Source: Hsuehochloa calcarea (taxonomy: Eukaryota > Streptophyta > Magnoliopsida > Poales > Poaceae). Taken from it: a stretch of 64,000 nucleotides of DNA. The notes under the pieces were generated by a model. It did not search any database and had not been told where the DNA came from. It saw nothing but the letters and a program-made list of their open reading frames with translations. The stretch lies in NCBI GenBank assembly GCA_036346395.1, contig CM070602.1, positions 16,563,098 through 16,627,097 of the forward strand, given 5' to 3'. The translations under genes and the position numbers were made by a program. This document shows, in pieces, positions 10,970 to 24,078 of this stretch. The number at the start of each line of letters is the position of its first letter. Positions within the stretch are counted from its first letter, which is position 1.

Positions 10970-11510
10970 ACCTTTGGGCTCCCAAAAGAGCCCAATTAAA
11001 AAAGTATGGGCACGGCATTCGGCTTCGCCTCCCCTCGCTAGCTTTGGGATCCCAAACGAGCCCAATCAAACAAGCATGGGAGCGGCATTTGTTTTTTCCT
11101 CCCCCTCGCTAGCTTTGGGCTCCCAAACGAGTCCAATTAAAAAAAGTATGGGGGACGGCATTTGGCTCCGCCTCCCCCTCGCTAGCTTTGGGATCCCAAA
11201 TGAGCACAATAAAAAAGTATGGGGGCGGCATTCGTCTTCGCCCCCCCTCGCTAGCTTTGGGCTCCCAAGCGAGCCCAATCAAAAAAAGTACGAGAGATGG
11301 TGTTCGACTTCGCCTCCCCCTCGCTAGCTTTGGGATCCGAAATGAGCCAAATCAAAAAAAAAGTATAGGGGACGGCGTTCGGCTTCGCCTCCCCTCGCTA
11401 TCTTTGGGCCCCCAAATGAGCCCAGTCAAAAAAAGTTAGGGATGGAGATCGGCTTTACCTCCCGCCGCTAGTTGTGGGCTCCCAAACAAGCCCAATAAAA
11501 ATAATAAGCA
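10970..11510. repeat. tandem array B, about 72-bp unit with nested palindromes
   Basis: Units start with CTAGCTTTGGG near 11038, 11109, 11182, 11251, 11324, 11397 and 11467, preceded by a partial unit at 10973. Each unit has a palindrome TTTGGGCTCCCAAA that overlaps a second inverted repeat GGGCTC-(6)-GAGCCC, then an A-run and GTATGGG. A stray unit of the same type lies at about 25721-25778, on the far side of array C. Confidence 0.88.
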
Positions 11511-11689
11511 GCCGCCTCCTCAAGCAAACAAACATCAACCCTTCACGCCACTCCAAGTCGTAGGCACAATCCACTAGGAGCGGCTAAAGGGGGGGCGGTA
11601 CCTGGCCCCCAGCGGGACCAACATGAATGGTCACACCGACGAAAAACGAACGACACCAGGTATAGTGACGGCTTCACCTCGACGTATCG

Positions 11690-11891
11690 CCCGCCTCGTA
11701 GGCCATGCCTCAGCGGGGCGGCCCCGCGTCGACTTCGCCTATGCGTGCGTCACCTCGACGCACTGCCCGCCTCGAAGGTCATGCCTCGGCGAGGCGGCTC
11801 CGCATCGACTTCACCCGCGCATGCCTCACATCGACACACCACCCGCCTCGTAGGCCATGCCTCGGTAGGGTGGCTCCATGTCGACTTCACC
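11690..11891. repeat. tandem array C, first segment, 76-bp unit
   Basis: About 2.6 copies of a GC-rich unit with CGTAGGCCATGCCTCGGCG and a GTCGAC site. The last copy is interrupted at 11891 by the LTR retrotransposon; the array resumes at 20705 after the TCACC target duplication. The 180 bases before it (11511-11689) are non-repetitive and unassigned. Confidence 0.9.
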
Positions 11892-14066
11892 TGTAACACC
11901 CTGACTATAAGGAAGTCAAGATGTCACCTACAATCACTACTCTTTAGAATAATAACATCAAAACGCATGACAAGGTGAAGGAGTTAATAAGGATATACGG
12001 AAACAAGGATTCATCATCAAGTTTAATCAACGGAATGGAAATAAACAATTCAGAGGGATAAGGTAGTTATGACCAAAATGGATTATTACAATTCAACACA
12101 AGACATAAATAACGACAATAAAAGTTCTCAAAATATTTGGATTATGGTAGTGAGTGCATCGTGTTGAACTACCCTCCACGAGATCATTCTTCCATGTCAT
12201 TTACCTAAATAAAACAACAAAGCAAGAATGAGCTAAAGACTCAGCAAGTACTTGTATGTAACAATCAAACATACCATGAACAATTTATCAAAATCATAAC
12301 TTGAACATTGATTGGAAACAACTTTATGAATGGATGAAGTGAAATGATGCATTGAAGGAATTGGACATATCGCAGCATATACCGGTATAGCGAGTGAAAC
12401 ACCCGTCGATGTTCACTTAAAGTAACCGTATGAAGAACGTTTCATACGGCCGTCCAACGTGGCCCACATTGGAATGGTGGACTCACGTAACGTGGCCCAC
12501 ATTGGAATGGTGGACTCACGTATCCATTCTGGAATTGATGGGATTTTCAAGTGCCCATACTGGAATTGATGGGTCTTACAAAGGTAATTTATGCATGTCA
12601 TGATGTGATCCCATGGCAAGATTGAATAGTACTCATAAATGAAAAGATACACATGGCATTCATCTACAAATACAGACAAATATAATCAATCATTCACACA
12701 TCACATAATGCATCAATCATAGTATACAAGTTACTTGCTGCTGCACATGCGACGGTTTGGGAGGTAATCGAGGTACCCTCCACTCACCGCTTCACCGCCT
12801 ACAATATAAAATGATCGATATGAGGACAACCGAGTGCACGATGCTACACGTGCCCTCCCACAATCTCTAACCAAACCAACCAAACAAAAGGTTCAATTTG
12901 ATCCTCTACACAAAAGTCCAGATTACCTAACTTCCGCAACAGACGAGAAAATTCACCATTAATTGTCTCAGAACTCTAAAAGACACGAAACCAGTGCTCA
13001 CTGATTCCTAACTGATCAGGCTACAAAAATTGTTGACGGAATCCCTGATTCGCCAAAACAGAGGGCTAATTATCGTTAAACACAACCCATCTACGTCTGT
13101 CCGAATACGATCAAGAATAAAGAAAACGGCTTAACTTTTAGCCTACTGATCCAATGAGAATGATCCTTATCAACTTGGAAAGATAAATTCGAGAACTACA
13201 ATAACTTAGTTGGGTGAAGGTTCTAATTCGGCCTCTAATTTGAACAAAACCGAGGACAAACCTCTCGACCCAGTTTTCAGGCAGACTGAACAGATCACAA
13301 TCAAAAATTCATATCTCCCAAACTACAGATCGGATTTTCCTGATCTTGGTGCCAAAAGAAAGCTAACGTTCCCAGGAATAAAAATCTAGAAGGGAAAAAT
13401 CCCAGATTCGGCCTCTACAGTAGTCTAAACAATAGATGAAAACGCTAATATTTATCTGCCCAGAATTCAGAACAGTGGTAAAGAAAATATCATAACTTTC
13501 ATTGTACAGATCCAATGGAGATGATCTTTATCAGCTTTGAAAGATAATTTAAAGGGATACAATAACTTATTTGGGTGGAGGTTCTGGAAATGCCTCTAAC
13601 GAAATCAAAACCTAGGATCAAGCCGACAGATCCTTCTCGTCAGACAGACAGAACAGCGTGCACTAAAAAAATCATATCTCCTAAACCGTAAGGCGGAATC
13701 ACGTGATCTCAGTGGCTATGGAAAGCTAAGAACAATACCTACAACTTTCTAAGAGATGGACAGGACAGAAAACGAATGCATCTTACCCAAAATCGACATA
13801 CAAGGCGGCGCACAGCAATAGGGAAAGGTGGCGGCGGCTCCAAAGGGGGAGAGGGGGAGAGAAATGTGGAGTTTGGGGTTTGGGGGTGGGAACCCCCCCC
13901 CCCCTTATGGCCAGCCACCACATGGGCCCCTCCTGGGCCGTGGCCCAGGCCCAGGTTGCCGTGAAATCACAGAAAACCCCCCGGTGAAAAGATGATTCTG
14001 ATTTTTCGATTAGCTCCTTCTTCCGAAACTTCTTCTAATAAGTCGAATCACCTTCGGGGTATTACA
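11892..14066 (-). repeat. 3' LTR of the coding-poor retrotransposon
   Basis: 2175 bases, TG...CA on both strands. It has diagnostic variants not shared with the other LTR, for example GTCGATGTTC, ATCGATATGAGG, AAAGACACGAAACC, CAAAAATTGTTGACGG and CAACCCATCTACG. A short internal duplication GTGGCCCACATTGGAATGG occurs at about 12460-12515. Near 13860-13910 there is a G/C homopolymer region that differs between all copies. Confidence 0.93.
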
Positions 14067-14079
14067 TTCTACCCCCCTT
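14067..14079 (-). other. polypurine tract
   Basis: Minus-strand AAGGGGGGTAGAA lies immediately next to the 3' LTR start TGTAATACCCC, the standard position of the plus-strand primer for reverse transcription. Confidence 0.85.
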
Positions 14080-17000
14080 AACGGAATTCGACCTCGAATT
14101 CTAACCGGCAACTAATACCAGAATAAATTTCCAAGGAGTTGAAATCAACGGATTTAACCTGTACTAGAAACAAACGGGTCTGGATACTGCTCGCGCATGC
14201 GAGACTCTATCTCCCAAGTGGCCTCTCTCTCAGAATAGAGAAACCACAAAGCAAAGATGTGAAGCAACGTCGACCTAACAATCAACTTGAACTTTCTAGG
14301 TACACTCATCGAAGAGGATCAAGGTAAGACCTTACTCGATGGTCAACGCCTTAAACTAAAACTCGAACCTTGAATGGTTCAACGCCCACTCAAGACTGAA
14401 CACACCCGACGTTGTGTACTTCACAGATACCCGAGACGGTCAAAACGAAATACCAACTTTCTAATTTCGCAACTTTCAAAACGAAGAGAATCCAATTGAA
14501 AATAGAGAGTCCTCATCGCGCCCACTCAATGCTAACTCTCCACCAAAAGATTAAATTCCAAATTTGACAATTCATCTCAAAACAAATCCATTTTCTAAAT
14601 AGGCGCTTTACAAATGAACACCACTACAACCAAAGGAGAAATTATCGAACGCCTAAACCAAACACCGGCGGTTTGTCCGAATTGGAAAGAATCTACATGC
14701 CAACACAGCCTCAACTCAAATTGCATAAAACACCGGTCAACAATACCAAACTCAAACGAGAATCAAGAAAACACCTAATTATATGATGAACATTTCTTTC
14801 CACAGTTTCTCTCTTCTAGGGATAAAATTTCTCTCGAACCTTGGAATTTGACTTCATCGCATACCACACGAGCTTAAACCTCTTAGTTAAATATCCTCAA
14901 ATCATGCTCAAACTGAATTAAATCATCCACACCATTGTGAAGAGACTCTATGAAATCTACCGGATACTCTAGGTAATACAAAATCGATTTGATTAAAGGC
15001 ATCCATAACACCACAGTAGTAGGCACCACGCAATCACATTACCTTCAATTTCCAATAACAACAATTCAAGATCCTTAGCACGCACGGACATGTATTACAT
15101 CGTAAGAGTTCTATCAATGACCATTCATTGCTCAGAAACTCTATTATCCCACTTCCTCTACGCACAATCATCGCGTGACCAATGGTCTAGCATAAAAATG
15201 CACAACCAGCATCCAACTTCCAAAACCTCTACAACGGATTGCTCTTATAACCGATTGTGAAATCATCGAATTAAATCTCCAACATTACCACCATACTAAC
15301 ATACTCACTCATTGACATCATCGTAAATCACCCACACCATCTCGCAATGCTACCCAATTGTGTTACTCTAAAAATTCAATGAAGGTTTCCATACCTCCGA
15401 TAATCACCAACCTTTCAATCTCGAATTGAAGTTCTAGAATTTCACTATACCGTGTTAATCACCAGTAACACTTTTCGACTTACTTGAAGTCAAACATCTC
15501 AAGTGAATCAATTTCTCCAAGGGATACAGATCAAAACTATTTCACATTCTACTACTCCTCCGATAACTTGGTAGCAAAATATCGTCGCTCGATTACTCAT
15601 CCACCACCAAACAGCTTGCCAAACTTTCACCTTGCAAACACTTCGAACACTAAACCGTGATCCTTTCTCAAAAGGAAGAGGCGAACAAAAACAAGTTCAT
15701 TCATACAGAAGCGTTGCTCACCACGCATGCCAAGAAACCAAAAGAAATATTCTCGCTAAAGGTGATCTTAGAAAACGAAAACTAAGTTCGTAGTTGAGGG
15801 AACACATTCCTCGAAAGATAATAGCAAATAACAACCGATAAGAAAACGGCATTACGATTGAAACTCAAATCTTTGGAGTGAAAAGGGCGTAAAATTTAGG
15901 CATGTTTTAAAACCTCAAGTTACAAAACTTGACTCGGACTAATGCTACTTCTCTGCACTTTCCTTTAACACAACAATTAGTCCTTGAACGAATAACACCG
16001 TGCCACATGAACAAGGTAAGTTCTTTAGTCCAATCCACTAACTACTTAAGAACCAATAACATTTTTCAACCCGCCAAATTTGTTCGGAACAGTTCATCTA
16101 CTCATGAAACATGAGATCCAAATGCCTTCAGCCACAAAATTCGAAGCATTTCCCTTTACAAGACTTCAGGGAAAACAAGCGGATTCTCAACGAATCGACG
16201 ATAATTTACTTTGATTGTAACCTCTCTTAGCGAACCCAAACCAAGGAGCCTTTAGGGCTAAATCACACGAAACTCTTAAGAAGCAATAGGATAATCCTAT
16301 ACCTCAAGTTACCCAAAATATTTTTAGTTTCCAGATGATTCATGAACTCCCAAAAGGTCACAAAAACTAAACTCGAAGTATTCTCATGTTAAGCGATATC
16401 ACCAAGGGCGATCAAATTTCCACATATATCAACATCAAACTCACTACAACATTTAGAAAGTATTTCGAAAGACCCACGTGGAAAGAATGGGTTGATTCTT
16501 TCTCAAAAGAAGAGGCAAATAGAAACGATCTTCACCAACTAGAGAATTGCTTACCACTCGCAGTGAACACAGAACCAAGAGGAAAACCAATTACGCAATG
16601 AACTCATTGAACATAGGTGGAGTCCACAATTGAAAACATGAGCCTCACAAGAAGAGAATGCCGGATCTTTACAGATAAGAACAACGATCATTCAAGATCA
16701 AAACGATCGCATCATCAAGAACCATTATAACTCGCACAAATCGTTTTACGTGGTAAACTTCGTTTATCATAATAAACTAGGACCTCCAATAGGTCATGAA
16801 CACAAAACTCGAAATTGAATCATTTTGGAAACATCAAGAAGGTGGTCAAACTTCTTTCTCTACAAAAGAATCAACCTTACTCTCACATTACTGATCGTGT
16901 CAATAAACCTTCTAAAGGAAACATGATAAATCGGGTCATAAAAATTTTCAGCATCACATGGAATTATAATAACAACTTGTTCTAGAAAAGAATTCTGGTA

Positions 17001-18512
17001 CGAAAACCACAAAGTTGAACAAACGTCACACCCAGCACTTCAAAACTCTAGAGAAAGGGGGTTTCGACACTTTTCTTTTCCAAAGGGAGGTTCTAAACTC
17101 CAACACTCCAAATATTCCAAAGAAATAAACATAGTCGAAATTTCTTCAATGAACTTTGTGAAAGGAAATTTTCATTCTCCGAACTGTCAAACAGATAACC
17201 GAGCTGCCCTTATCAACAAGAGAGATAGGGCTAACATAAGGAGATCGATCTTGTCAAAATAACGCTCACAAACAAAGAATGAGAGCTCAAAGACCTGAAA
17301 GGCAAGAAACTATTTTGAAAACAAATAGGGTCTAATAGAAACCCGTAGCCCACAATCTTTGTTTGGGTACAACCCCGACTTAAGCATAACCAAGCACTCC
17401 AAAAGGGTTTTAACGCTTTTCTTCGAAAAAGAGATGCATCAAATTTCAACAAGCGAGGGTTCCAAAAGGAATACATTGAGCCAAAGCTTTCGTGTTAACG
17501 AACTTGCAGCAAGAATTCTCATTAGGCAAACCATCAAACGAGTAAATGAGTCGCTCTTTTCCAATGAGAAAGAAAGAACAACCATGAAAATATCAATGTT
17601 GCCAATTTACAAAGATCATTCGTAGTAAAAGCAATTCGACAATCGAAAAACAATAATGTTTTGGAGTACCATTAAAGGCCTTTTTAAACTCGTCTACCAA
17701 AATCATGAACCCAAGAGAAATTCATCAATCGCCACCGGACAAGAATTTGTCAAATTCGAAAATCAAGGAAGAGAACGACTTACTAAAGCAGCTCAAGAGA
17801 AATATGCAAGATCAATACACACTTGATAAAGAACTTACAAAAGAAGTTTTCCAATACCGAGATTCCAAACGAACGAATGAGTTAAATTTCCTAATAGGTA
17901 AAACAAGTCTTTTGTGAAAAGAGGAATGTTGCATTTGAACTATGCTCACGTGGAGCAGAAATATCACAATAGTCGAAAGTGCAATATTTGTTTCAAAGAA
18001 AAAATCAGAGAACTGCTGGAGCTTGCCTTCTTCATTAAAACCCCAATTTCAAAAGAATTCACGAATCGCCAGAACCACAACCAGAAACCGGATATCGCCG
18101 AGAAAGGCAACAAGTTCATCAATGAGCTCATGCTCAATACTGAGCTTATGGAACAGAGGTAAGAAGTTCTCTAATATCATACTACAAACAAGGTGTAGCT
18201 CGCAAAACCTGTGACATCAACCACGAACTCAAGCGATCAACGCCGCTAGCTAAACGCATAACTAATGCAATCAATTATGAATATATATATATATATATAT
18301 ATATATCGATCATCTCATGACGATCATAGAATAATTTCATAGATAGAGGTTATCACATCATCTCATGGATTAACACATCATAGCACAACACAATTTAACA
18401 ACGACTCAATACTCGAGTCACCACAATTGAAATGCGGAAGCAACAGTTTACCCAACCCTCCTAATGTGCACAAGTGTCAATTTAATATGTTTGAATGAAC
18501 CACGGACCTAAA

Positions 18513-18529
18513 GCCCGCTCTGATACCAA
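18513..18529 (-). other. primer-binding site, initiator tRNA-Met type
   Basis: Minus-strand TTGGTATCAGAGCGGGC lies one base away from the LTR end GGTGTTACA, in the standard place for the minus-strand primer. Confidence 0.9.
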
Positions 18530-18530
18530 C

Positions 18531-20704
18531 TGTAACACCCTGACTATAAGGAAGTCAAGATGTCACCTACAATCACTACTCTTTAGAATAATAACATCAA
18601 AACGCATGACAAGGTGAAGGAGTTAATAAGGATATACGGAAACAAGGATTCATCATCAAGTTTAATCAACGGAATGGAAATAAACAATTCAGAGGGATAC
18701 GGTAGTTATGACCAAAATGGCTTATTACAATTCAACACAAGACATAAATAACGACAATAAAAGTTCTCAAAATATTTGGATTATGGTAGTGAGTGCATCG
18801 TGTTGAACTACCCTCCACGAGATCATTCTTCATTGTCATTTACCTAAATAAAACAACAAAGCAAGAATGAGCCAAAGACTCAGCAAGTACTTGTATGTAA
18901 CAATCAAACATACCATGAATAATTTATCACAATCATAACTTGAACATTGATTGGAAACAACTTTATGAATGGATGAAGTGAAATGATGCATTGAAGGAAT
19001 TGGACATATCGCAAAGATATATCGCAGATAGCGAGTGAAACACCGTCGGTGTTCACTTAAAGTAACCGTATGAAGAACGTTTCATACGGCCGTCCAATGT
19101 GGCCCACATTGAATGGTGGACTCACGTAACGTGGCCCACATTGGAATGGTGGACTCACGCACTCATTCGGAATTGATGGGATTTTCAAGTGCCCATACCG
19201 AATTGATGGGTCTTACAAAGGTAATTTATGCATGTCATGATGTGATCCCATGGCAAGATTGAATAGTACTCATAAATGAAAAGATACACATGGCATTCAT
19301 CTACAAATACGGACAAATATAATCATTCATTCACACATCACATAATGCATCAATCATAGTATACAAGTTACTTGCTCGTGCACACTGCGACGGTTTGGGA
19401 GGTAATCGAGGTACCCTCCACTCACCGCTTCACCGCCTACAATATAAAATGATCGATACGAGGACAACCGAGTACGCAAAGCTACACGTGCCCTCCCACA
19501 ATCTCTAACCAAACCAACCAAACAAAAGGTTCAATTTGATCCTCTACACAAAAGTCCAGATTACCTAACTTCTCGGCAACAGACGAGAAAATTCACCATT
19601 AATTGTCTCAGAACTCTAAAAGATACGAAACCAGTGCTCACTGATTCCTAACTGATCAGGCTACAAAACATTAGTTGACGGAATCCCTGATTCGCCAAAA
19701 GCAGAGGGCTAATTATCGTTAAACACAACTCATCTACGTCTCGTCCGAATACGATCAAGAATAAAGAAAATGGCTTAACGCTTTAGCCTATCGATCCAAT
19801 GAGAATGATCCTTATCAACTTAGAAAGATAAATTCGAGAAATACAATAACTTAGTTGGGTGAAGGTTCTAATTCGCCCCTAATTTGAACAAAATCGAGGA
19901 CAAACCTCATCGACCCAGCTTTTAGGCAGACTGAACAGATCGCAATCAAAAATTCATATCTCCCAAACTACAGATCGGATTTTCCTGATCTTGGTGCCAA
20001 AAGAAAGCTAACGTTCCCAGAAATAAAACTCTAGAAGGGCAAAACCCCAGATTCGGCATCTACAGTAGTCTAAACAATAGATGAAAACGCTAACATTTAT
20101 CTGCCCAGAATTCAGAACAGTGGTAAAGAAAATATCATAACTTTCATTGTACAGATCCAATGGAGATGATCTTTATCAGCTTTGAAAGATAATTTAAAGG
20201 GATACAATAACTTATTTGGGTGGAGGTTCTGGAAATGCCTCTAACTAAATCAAAACCTAGGATCAAGCCGACAGATCCTTCTCGTCAGACAGACAGAACA
20301 GCGTGCAATAAAAAAATCATATCTCCTAAACCGTAAGGCGGAATCACATGATCTCGGTGGCTATGGAAAGCTAAGAACAATACCTACAACTTTCTAAGAG
20401 ATGGACAGGACAGAAAACGAACGCCTCTTACCCAAAATCGACGTACAAGGCGGCGCACAGCAATAGGGAAAGGTGGCGGCGGCTCCAAACGGGGGGAGGG
20501 GGAGAGAAATGTGGAGTTTAGGGTTTGGGGGTGGGAACCCCCCCCCCTTATGGCCAGCCACCACATGGGCCCCTCCGGCCGTGGCCCGAGCCCAAAGCCG
20601 TGAAATCACAGAAACCCCCTGGTGAAAAGATGATTCTGGTTTTTCGATTAGCTCCCTCTTCCGAAACTTCTTCTAATAAGTCGAATCACCTTCGGGGTAT
20701 TACA
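18531..20704 (-). repeat. 5' LTR of the coding-poor retrotransposon
   Basis: 2174 bases, paired with 11892-14066. Its diagnostic variants are GTCGGTGTTC, ATCGATACGAGG, AAAGATACGAAACC, CAAAACATTAGTTGACGG, CAACTCATCTACG and CTTAGAAAG. Confidence 0.93.
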
Positions 20705-20997
20705 TCACCTGCGCGTGCGTCACCTCGACGGGCCACCGCCTCGTAGGCCATGCCTCGGCGGGGCAACCCCAAGTCGACTTCACCCGCGCGTGCCTCGTCT
20801 CGACGCGTCGTTCGCCAGGTAGGCCATGCCTCGGTGGAGCAGACCCGCATCGACTTCCCTGGTGTGTGCCTCACCTCGACGCATCGCTCACCTCGTAGGC
20901 CATGCCTCGGCAAGGTGGATCTGCGTCGGCTTCGCCCGCGCGTGTGTCACCTCGACGCGTCGCCTGCCTCGTAGGTCGTGCCTCGGCGGAGCGGTCC
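20705..20997. repeat. tandem array C, second segment
   Basis: Nearly four 76-bp units between the retrotransposon at 11892-20704 and the LTR that starts at 20998. The first five bases are the TCACC target duplication. Confidence 0.9.
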
Positions 20998-21768
20998 TAT
21001 AACATCCCAAAGTTTTGTTACCAAAAATAAAATTAATAAAGTTATTATTTTATTGGATTTTCCATAATTTAAAAGTGTTTTATTACTTTTCTTGAATTTC
21101 CATGGTTTTAAAAATCAAAAAGAAAATTAATTGAGCTTTATGGGTTTTTATTGTATTTAAAGTTGAAAATGATAATTTAATTAATTAATGGAATTTTTTT
21201 GAAATTTTAAAAGCTTTCCCCTAATTATTTTAAAGCCAAAATAAATTATGTGCAAAAATTAATTACCAATTATGAGTTGGAAATATTTTATTTAAGTCCA
21301 AAATAACTCAGGGATTTTTTTGTGAATTTTTCCACATTTGTTGGACTTTATTTGCTATTTTCTAAAACCTAAATAAATTATCTAAATTATTTTAATCGCT
21401 AAATCTCTCGAAAATCTGGAACAGTGGTTGGGCCGAATCCTTCCCTGGCCCACGGCCGTTCCTTCCACGCCAGCTGCGCCATCGACCAGCTTTTCCTCTC
21501 TCCCTCTCTCTTCCGCCCGGCCTTACCTGTCATCTCCGACCTCCCCTTCGTCTTCCTCTGTCTGAACCTGAGAGCCACCAATCCCGGTCGTAAAGCGCAT
21601 TGATGCTTCAGTTTCCATTCGAGATCGTGCCCAATTATTACCACGATCATCATTAACTCATGGCCGCACTCAATCGACTGTTTCTTCATCTTTACTCGCT
21701 TTATTCATCGCCGCCGCATCAGCCATTAACACCCGCGCACGTCCTCAACATTCCGGCTACTCCTTGCT

Positions 21769-21777
21769 CTATAAAAG
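21769..21777 (+). promoter_or_regulatory. TATA box of the 3.1-kb LTR
   Basis: CTATAAAAG followed by GGGG and then a C-rich stretch about 30 bases downstream, consistent with an RNA polymerase II LTR promoter. The same box is found on the minus strand at 62151-62159 in the related solo LTR. Confidence 0.6.
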
Positions 21778-22185
21778 GGGGCACGACCTTCGCATTTCAC
21801 CCCTCATTCCATTCCCTGCAACCACGACCCCGCTGCCCGTTTCTATCCGCCAGAATCGAAGCTGAAGTTCCTTCGCTGCCAGCGCTAGCACCGCGATTGC
21901 GCTGCCGTCCGTCGATCTATGGTGTCGTCTTCTACACCAGGAGCTTCGCCGCGTCGTGTTCTACCTCAGTCGTACTTTTTCTGCACCAGAGGACCACCGG
22001 AGCACCGTCGCCACCAGAACCCATACCCCGCCACTGCCAAACCACCTTGTCGCCGACCACTCCATTGTTCTTCGCCACTGTAAGGTATCGCCTTAAGGTT
22101 CAACGTCATCTCCTCTTCCTTTTGCGCACCTTCGCGTAGCTCGCCGTGGTGCGTAGTGCCGATGAGCTATAGTCAAACGCCATTG

Positions 22186-22745
22186 TTGCTGGACTAGATG
22201 GTCGTAGCTTCCTTTGACTAGATAGTCGTAGTTTTCATCGACTAGATGGTCGTAGCTTCCTTCGACTAGATAGTTATAGTTTTTGTCGACTAGATGGTCG
22301 TAGCTTCCTTAGACTAGATATTCGTACTTTCTTTCGACTAAATAGTTGTAGCTTCTGTCGACTAGCTAGTCGAAACCTTCTTTCGACCGTGTTGTTGAAA
22401 CCTTCTTTCGACCAGTGTTGTCGAAACCTTCTTTCGACCAATGTTGTCGAAACCTTCGTTCGATCTGTGTTGTTGAAACCTTCTTTCGACCAGTATTGTT
22501 GAAACCTTCTTTCGACGAGTGTTGTCAAAACCTTCGTTCAACCAGTGTTGTTGAAACTTTCTTTCAACTAGTGTTGTTGAAACCCTTCCTTCGATCAGTG
22601 CAGTCAAAATCTCCTCCGACCAGTGTAGTCATAACCAACCTTCGACCAATGCAGTCAAAACCTTCCTTCGACCAGTGCAGTCGAAATCTCCCTCGACTAA
22701 TGTACTCCAAATCTCCTACGACTAGGTAGTCGTAACTCTTTTCGA
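22186..22745 (+). repeat. GTCGTAG / GACCAGTGTTGTCGAAACC minisatellite in the LTR
   Basis: Two blocks follow each other. The first (about 22186-22370) repeats GACTAGATGGTCGTAGCTTC with a 27-29 base period. The second (about 22370-22690) repeats CGACCAGTGTTGTCGAAACC followed by TTCTTT with a similar period, decaying toward 22745. Very similar units occur in an unrelated Ty1/copia LTR at 56042-56215. Confidence 0.88.
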
Positions 22746-24078
22746 CCATGTGAGATGAATAGTACTAAAAGATGATCCATATTCGAACATGAGCAGTACC
22801 CGGAATTCTATATTTTCTTGTGATATCTAAACTTCGGGATGTTCGTTCTCCATGCGAACTCCAAATCCGTCGATTCTTGTTCCTAAATCCATATAAATTA
22901 AATATCTATAGTCCAATACTAAAATTATTTAATTCAGAGTTGATTTGTATTTTCATTTGAGTTTATTTGTATTTGTTTGTTCTTATTATATTTTCGCGTA
23001 TAGATTTCGACGACTCTGAAGAATTTGATGTAGTTGAAGAAGAAGAATTTGAGTAAAGCAAGTTACATCTTTGATCATATTTCATCCCATTATTTAAAAT
23101 TATCTAAATTTTGTTTTAAATTATTATTGGTTACTATTTCTATTTAATGTAATTTAAATAGAATATTTTTGAAAAAATTATGCTTAGTCATGTTTAGACA
23201 AAAATTATTCAATTTGGAAATTTTTAGCCAAAAATCAAATGTTGTTTAAATGTTTTCCATGGCATTGGAGTGTCATGGAAGTTTCCAAATAATTTGAAAA
23301 ATAAATTAAAAGGATAAACTGGTTTGTACTTGGGCGAATTGGATAGTTGGTAGGAGCAGGTTTATGCACGGCTCAATTCGGGAATGGTAGAGGCCCACGG
23401 GTTATTTTGGAAGTCGTCCAAGTCAGTTAAGGACCGGTCTTCGAGCCGCATCTTGTAAAGCCCCATCGTACTACTACAAGTCCAGAGTGGGGAGAACTAG
23501 GCTAAATAATTTGTAATATTTCACCGTGGTTGTGCCTAGTTGCGTGGGTGTCACAATGACCTACTTTTATGTAGCCTACACTATCTTTATTAATTCAGTT
23601 AAAACTTAATTTTAGATATTATAAAATTTGAGCTTTTGAACTTAGCTATTGTATTTAAAATGTCAAATATTGCTTTTTCACAAATAACCCTATAAGCCTT
23701 TCTATGATAATATTTATACATGCATTAACTCTGTTATGGGTGTAACTTGCGAGAACGATTGCTTGTGCTCACTTTTGCTTAATGCAAATAAATTCCAAAG
23801 GAGAAGAACTTCGCTACTAGTGTGTATCTCGACGACTAAGCCGCTACCCCAGTCTATTGCCTGTGGCAGATTAGCTGGGCTCTACTACTTCTTTTTCGTC
23901 TTCCGTTGTGTTCTTTATTGTTGGCTTGTAAGCCTTTATTGTAATCAACTCTGATATTTATTAATAAAGTTATGTGAATTATAGATGTTACCATATTTGT
24001 TTATTGTGTTAACTAGCTACTGATCAAGAGACTAGTTCAAAAATACACAAAGGATTTAGGGGTGTTACTCCCGGGTCC

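Larger units (their letters stand above)
14067..18530 (-). other. interior of the coding-poor retrotransposon
   Basis: 4.46 kb, A-rich on the plus strand, with only short open frames (up to about 90 codons) that match no retroelement domain I know. A minus-strand stretch at 17231-17476 and plus-strand stretches at 17359-17625 and 17914-18162 are the longest and are partly kept in the second copy, but that only reflects shared ancestry. A (TA)n microsatellite lies at 18281-18306. The primer-binding site is at its right end. Confidence 0.6.
11892..20704 (-). mobile_element. coding-poor LTR retrotransposon, complete, target duplication TCACC
   Basis: The element starts TGTAACACCCTGACTATAAG and ends CTTCGGGGTATTACA. 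It is flanked by identical 5-bp TCACC at 11887-11891 and 20705-20709. It consists of two 2.17-kb LTRs around a 4.46-kb interior. A tRNA-Met primer-binding site next to the right LTR and a polypurine tract next to the left LTR fix the orientation as minus. No gag or pol similarity was found in either strand of the interior, so it is best described as a large non-autonomous (LARD-like) element. The two LTRs differ by scattered substitutions and small indels, so it is not a very recent insertion. It sits inside tandem array C. A degraded duplicate is at 31012-38999. Confidence 0.93.
20998..24073 (+). repeat. about 3.1-kb LTR of a large retrotransposon family, plus orientation
   Basis: It begins TATAACATCCCAAAG, with an AT-rich U3 of about 400 bases, a GC-rich part, then a strong TATA box CTATAAAAG (21769-21777). 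It ends near GGGTGTTACTCCCG. A candidate 5-bp target duplication GGTCC is at 20993-20997 and 24074-24078. The solo LTR at 59759-62906 (minus) has the same start, the same AT-then-GC layout and a CTATAAAAG box at a similar distance (771 versus 747 bases), so both belong to one family type. No primer site or internal region flanks it, so it is probably a solo LTR in array C. The open frame 21660-22139 spans the TATA box and is not a gene. Confidence 0.7.

Noticed and set aside
10085..11439. Open frames of 80-215 codons through arrays A and B
   Set aside because: They follow the tandem repeats on both strands, the repeat periods are not constant multiples of three, and the proteins are only Arg/Pro/Ser repeats.
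18513..18529. A tRNA-Met fragment as a possible tRNA gene
   Set aside because: It is the 17-base primer-binding site next to an LTR; no cloverleaf can be formed from the neighbourhood.
21660..22139. A 159-codon open frame with Pro/Ser-rich product
   Set aside because: It spans the TATA box and leader of an LTR; there is no known domain, and the frame is lost in the duplicate at 39462-40200.
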